In this document: piece by piece, positions 31,014-33,310 of the stretch | Numbering within the stretch: position 1 is the first letter of the stretch | How the letters are laid out: every line of letters begins with the position of its first letter | Assembly: GCA_946628965.1 (NCBI GenBank) | Contig: CAMOXI010000019.1 | Coordinates: forward strand, 1 to 33,310 | DNA: 33,310 nt | Origin: an uncultured Clostridia bacterium | Lineage (GTDB): Bacteria > Bacillota > Clostridia > Oscillospirales > Oscillospiraceae | Direction of reading: 5' to 3' | Notes under the pieces: generated by a model | What the model saw: the letters and a program-made list of their open reading frames with translations, nothing else | Told to the model about the DNA's origin: nothing | Database searches by the model: none | Program-made: the position numbers and the translations under genes

Positions 31014-31183
31014 GCCTCCCGTACAAAAACTACATCTTCGACCTCTACGGCACACTGACGGATATCCGCACCGATGAGGAGAGCCGCAGTCTCCGGAAAC
31101 AGACCGCGCAGAAAGCCAAATACGAGCTGCTGGACGGGGATTACGGCCGCCTGCCCGCCCTGCTCGGAATCCGGATTCACTAG
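31010..31183 (+). pseudogene. Truncated HAD hydrolase stub
   Basis: A GTG-started frame of 57 codons, overlapping the amylase stop as GTGA. It encodes MSLPYKNYIFDLYGTLTDIRTDE, the typical first strand and nucleophile loop of HAD-IA hydrolases (FDLYGTL), then KYELLDGDYGRLPALLGIRIH and a stop. Full members have about 200-230 residues, so most of the gene is gone. Its TAG stop forms part of the ribosome binding site (TAGGAG) of the next gene. It may still be translated for coupling. Confidence 0.7.
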
Positions 31184-31192
31184 GAGTCTGTC

Positions 31193-32293
31193 ATGACGAA
31201 TCAAGCCACCCATCTTCACCGACGCAGGCGGCGGCGCATGCCGCTCTGGCGCGTGATCGTATACGATGTGCTTACGGCCGCGCTGATCCTGGGCCTGTAC
31301 GCCGTCTTCAAGCTGCTGATCCCAGCCCTGCAGCCGACGACCGTGCGCCCGGCCGCGACGCCCGCGCCGGTTCTTGAGACCGCGGCGCCGCAGGCCACGG
31401 AAGCGCCCGGCCCCGTCCCCGCCGCGGCGGAGACGGCGGCGCCGGAACCGACTTCCGTGCCGGAGCCGACGCCCGACCCCCGCACGCCCTGGCAGATCCG
31501 CTTTGCCGAGCATTTCAGCGACGAGCCGGTGCTGACCGACCACAGCTACAAGAGCCCGGAGGTCTCCATCGAGATCACGACCCACAGCGTAGAGGAAAAC
31601 GGCTGGACCTCGGTCTACCATGTGGCGGACATCTATGTGGCCAGCATGGACAACTTCAAGACCCACACCGTAAACGGCGAGCTGCAGTACTGGTCCACGG
31701 CGGACATGATGGAGCTGGACCGGGAAGCAAACGCCATCCTCGCCATCAGCGGCGACTTCTACAGCTATCAGCAGAGCGGCTTCATCATGCGAAACGGCCA
31801 GATCTACTCCGACAAGGCCGGCTGGGCCGACATCTGCGTGCTGTATGACGACGGCCGCATGGCCACCTTCACGGGCGGGCAGTACAACGTGGACGAGATC
31901 CTGGCCGACGGGGCCGTGCAGGTCTGGCAGTTCGGCCCCACGCTGCTGGACGGCGAGGGGCACGCCATGACGGTCTTCCCCCACGCCCAGGGCACCGTCA
32001 ACCAGCCCAACCCCCGCAGCGCCATCGGCTACTACGAGCCGGGGCACTACTGCTTCGTGGTGGTGGACGGGCGGCAGGACGAGTATTCCCACGGCCTGCT
32101 GCTGCCGGGGCTGTCCGCGGTCTTTGAGCAGCTGGGCTGCGCCTGCGCCTACAACCTGGACGGCGGCGGCTCCGCCGTCATGACCTTCAACCACGAGCGC
32201 TTCAGCCGCCAGTCCAACGGCGGCGACCGCAAGCTGGGCGACATTCTGCTGATCACCGAGGAGGGCTTCCCCGGTGCGCCATGGGAGGGCTGA
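31193..32293 (+). CDS. Membrane-anchored phosphodiester glycosidase (NAGPA domain) protein
   Basis: A 366-residue protein with an Arg-rich cytoplasmic tip, one membrane helix (about residues 20-43) and a Pro/Ala/Thr/Glu linker to about residue 98. The outside domain matches the NAGPA family (PF09992), seen from AILAISGDFYS, NPRSAIGYYEPGHYCFVVVDGR, GLLLPGLSAVFEQLGC and YNLDGGGSAVM. Homologues remove GlcNAc from phosphodiesters or are linked to exopolysaccharide and wall teichoic acid, so it probably acts on surface polymers. AGGAG overlaps the stop of the HAD stub, coupling the two. Confidence 0.85.
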   Translation: MTNQATHLHRRRRRRMPLWRVIVYDVLTAALILGLYAVFKLLIPALQPTTVRPAATPAPVLETAAPQATEAPGPVPAAAETAAPEPTSVPEPTPDPRTPWQIRFAEHFSDEPVLTDHSYKSPEVSIEITTHSVEENGWTSVYHVADIYVASMDNFKTHTVNGELQYWSTADMMELDREANAILAISGDFYSYQQSGFIMRNGQIYSDKAGWADICVLYDDGRMATFTGGQYNVDEILADGAVQVWQFGPTLLDGEGHAMTVFPHAQGTVNQPNPRSAIGYYEPGHYCFVVVDGRQDEYSHGLLLPGLSAVFEQLGCACAYNLDGGGSAVMTFNHERFSRQSNGGDRKLGDILLITEEGFPGAPWEG

Positions 32294-32296
32294 GCC

Positions 32297-32497
32297 ATGA
32301 AGTTTTTCCGCGCCATCCTGCCGAATCTCTCCATCTCCCTGCAGCTTGCGCTGCTGGTGCTGGTGATCCTGGACGTGTTTAACCCCCGGGTGGGGCTGCT
32401 GTCGGGGCTTCCCTTCGTGCTGCTCTTCGCCGCGGCCTGGATCGCTGCGGTCGCCACGGCGGTCGTCCTCTACGCCGACTGGCGGAAAGATCGCTGA
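32297..32497 (+). CDS. Small membrane protein with two helices
   Basis: A 66-residue protein, MKFFRAILPNLSISLQ, with two hydrophobic helices (about 12-31 and 37-59) and a charged end WRKDR. GGAGGG lies close before the ATG, three bases after the NAGPA gene, so the two are one operon. I do not recognise the family. It may help place or export its neighbour. Confidence 0.65.
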   Translation: MKFFRAILPNLSISLQLALLVLVILDVFNPRVGLLSGLPFVLLFAAAWIAAVATAVVLYADWRKDR

Positions 32498-32538
32498 GCG
32501 CACGGGTTAAGCAGGTTTTTTCGTAAAAAAACACAGAA

Positions 32539-32566
32539 TCCACCGGCCTTTCCCGGTGGAATTTTT
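32539..32566 (+). terminator. Terminator of the channel-amylase-NAGPA operon
   Basis: TCCACCGG/CCGGTGGA stem with a six-base loop, followed by ATTTTTAT. Confidence 0.85.
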
Positions 32567-32589
32567 ATAGTCGGACAGCGAAAAAAATC

Positions 32590-32618
32590 TTGCGTCACGT
32601 CCTGACCGGGCATATAAT
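32590..32618 (+). promoter_or_regulatory. Promoter of the GMP synthase gene
   Basis: TTGCGT (32590-32595), 17-base spacer, TATAAT (32613-32618). No purine riboswitch was recognised in the 34-base leader. Confidence 0.68.
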
Positions 32619-32652
32619 ATCCCCGTTAAAAAAAGTATAGGAGGACAAAGAT

Positions 32653-33310
32653 ATGGCAGACAACAAACGTCCCGAGTCCATGCAGCGGATCACCACGCCC
32701 GAGCTGGCCCAGGCTTTCATTGACGAGCAGCTGGCCGCCCTGCGTGCCCAGATCGGCGACAAGAAGGTGCTTCTCGCCCTCTCCGGCGGCGTGGATTCGT
32801 CCGTGGTCGCCGCCCTGCTGATCAAGGCTGTCGGCAAGCAGCTCACCTGCGTGCACGTCAATCACGGTCTTCTCCGCAAGGGCGAGCCCGAGCAGGTCAT
32901 CGAAGTGTTCCGCAACCAGATGGATGCAAACCTCATCTATGTGGACGCGGTGGATCGCTTCCTCGACAAGCTGGAAGGCGTGGAAGAGCCCGAGCGCAAG
33001 CGCAAGATCATCGGCGCCGAGTTCATCCGTGTGTTTGAGGAAGAGGCCCGCAAGCTGGACGGGATCGCGTTCCTCGCCCAGGGCACCATCTACCCCGACA
33101 TTCTGGAGAGCGGCCCTGTCAAGTCCCACCACAACGTGGGCGGTCTGCCCGAGGATCTGCAGTTTGAGCTGGTAGAGCCTGTCAAGTTCCTCTATAAGGA
33201 CGAGGTCCGCGTGGTCGGTTCCGCGCTGGGCCTGCCCGATAACATGGTCTATCGTCAGCCCTTCCCCGGCCCCGGCCTGGGCGTGCGCTGCGTGGGCGCC
33301 ATCACCCGCG
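32653..33310 (+). CDS. guaA: GMP synthase ATP-pyrophosphatase domain, stand-alone (3' end outside window)
   Basis: The first 219 codons of an enzyme that activates XMP with ATP for amination to GMP. The PP-loop LSGGVDSS stands at residues 43-50, and the dimer/XMP parts [57 protein letters not shown] and [12 protein letters not shown] are clear. The normal GuaA begins with a glutamine amidotransferase domain of about 200 residues; here only about 40 residues precede the PP-loop, and the start is fixed by AGGAGG and a good promoter. So this is the synthetase half alone, like the archaeal GuaAb subunit. No amidotransferase gene lies in this window. Confidence 0.92.
   Translation, partial: MADNKRPESMQRITTPELAQAFIDEQLAALRAQIGDKKVLLALSGGVDSSVVAALLIKAVGKQLTCVHVNHGLLRKGEPEQVIEVFRNQMDANLIYVDAVDRFLDKLEGVEEPERKRKIIGAEFIRVFEEEARKLDGIAFLAQGTIYPDILESGPVKSHHNVGGLPEDLQFELVEPVKFLYKDEVRVVGSALGLPDNMVYRQPFPGPGLGVRCVGAITR

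Noticed and set aside
32498-32652. Purine riboswitch before the GMP synthase
   Set aside because: The leader after the promoter is only about 34 bases and lacks the conserved loop sequences.

Overview
The window looks like a chromosomal segment of a GC-rich, anaerobic, low-oxygen-metabolism Firmicute, most probably a gut Oscillospiraceae-type clostridium. The basis is the mixture of AGGAGG ribosome binding sites, TTGACA/TATAAT-type promoters, a CoA-transferase plus phosphate acyl-transferase plus AdhE fermentation set, a FeoAB ferrous iron importer, a 2[4Fe-4S] ferredoxin, a TAXI-type TRAP transporter and a ClpC-like ATPase. The genus is inference; no rRNA or other decisive marker is present.

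Layout. 1-1771 (minus): start of the S10 ribosomal protein operon (rpsJ, rplC, rplD cut by the window edge) with a near-consensus promoter and a roughly 300-nt leader that contains a terminator-like hairpin. 1772-2144: non-coding, with a REP-like double palindrome and a copy of the 3' end of the neighbouring CoA-transferase gene. 2145-3347: an AT-richer gene for a secreted cell-wall-binding repeat protein, lying between the two copies of that 3' end, so it looks like an inserted cassette. 3478-6384 (minus): HAD phosphatase, PlsY and a butyryl-CoA/4-hydroxybutyrate-type CoA-transferase. 6534-9965 (plus): TAXI substrate-binding lipoprotein and fused TRAP permease. 10043-11035: secreted protein with three repeats. 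11093-12046 (minus): ferredoxin and a TrmN6-like methyltransferase. 12309-14585: ClpC/ClpA-like ATPase. 14655-16536 (minus): triple SPOR-domain secreted protein and serine acetyltransferase. 16779-19753 (plus): two tandem paralogous secreted leucine-rich-repeat proteins. 19828-23230 (minus): AdhE and a small APH-fold kinase behind a promoter with Rex-like sites. 23511-24833 (plus): membrane-anchored metallophosphoesterase. 25001-28568 (minus): FeoAB fusion and a phosphate butyryl/acetyltransferase. 28700-32497 (plus): a truncated acetyltransferase stub, voltage-gated channel, GH13 amylase, truncated HAD stub, phosphodiester glycosidase domain protein and a small membrane protein. 32653-end: a GMP synthase ATP-pyrophosphatase without the amidotransferase domain, cut by the window end.

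How it works together. CoA-transferase, phosphate acyltransferase and AdhE are the ends of acyl-CoA fermentation (butyrate/acetate/ethanol), and AdhE appears redox controlled through Rex. Most genes are separated by strong bidirectional terminators, so transcription units are short and well insulated. I found no CRISPR array, tRNA, rRNA, integrase or transposase. The most notable signals are the cassette flanked by duplicated gene 3' ends, the S10 leader attenuator, the leaderless-looking HAD gene, the truncated gene stubs and the paralogous LRR pair.
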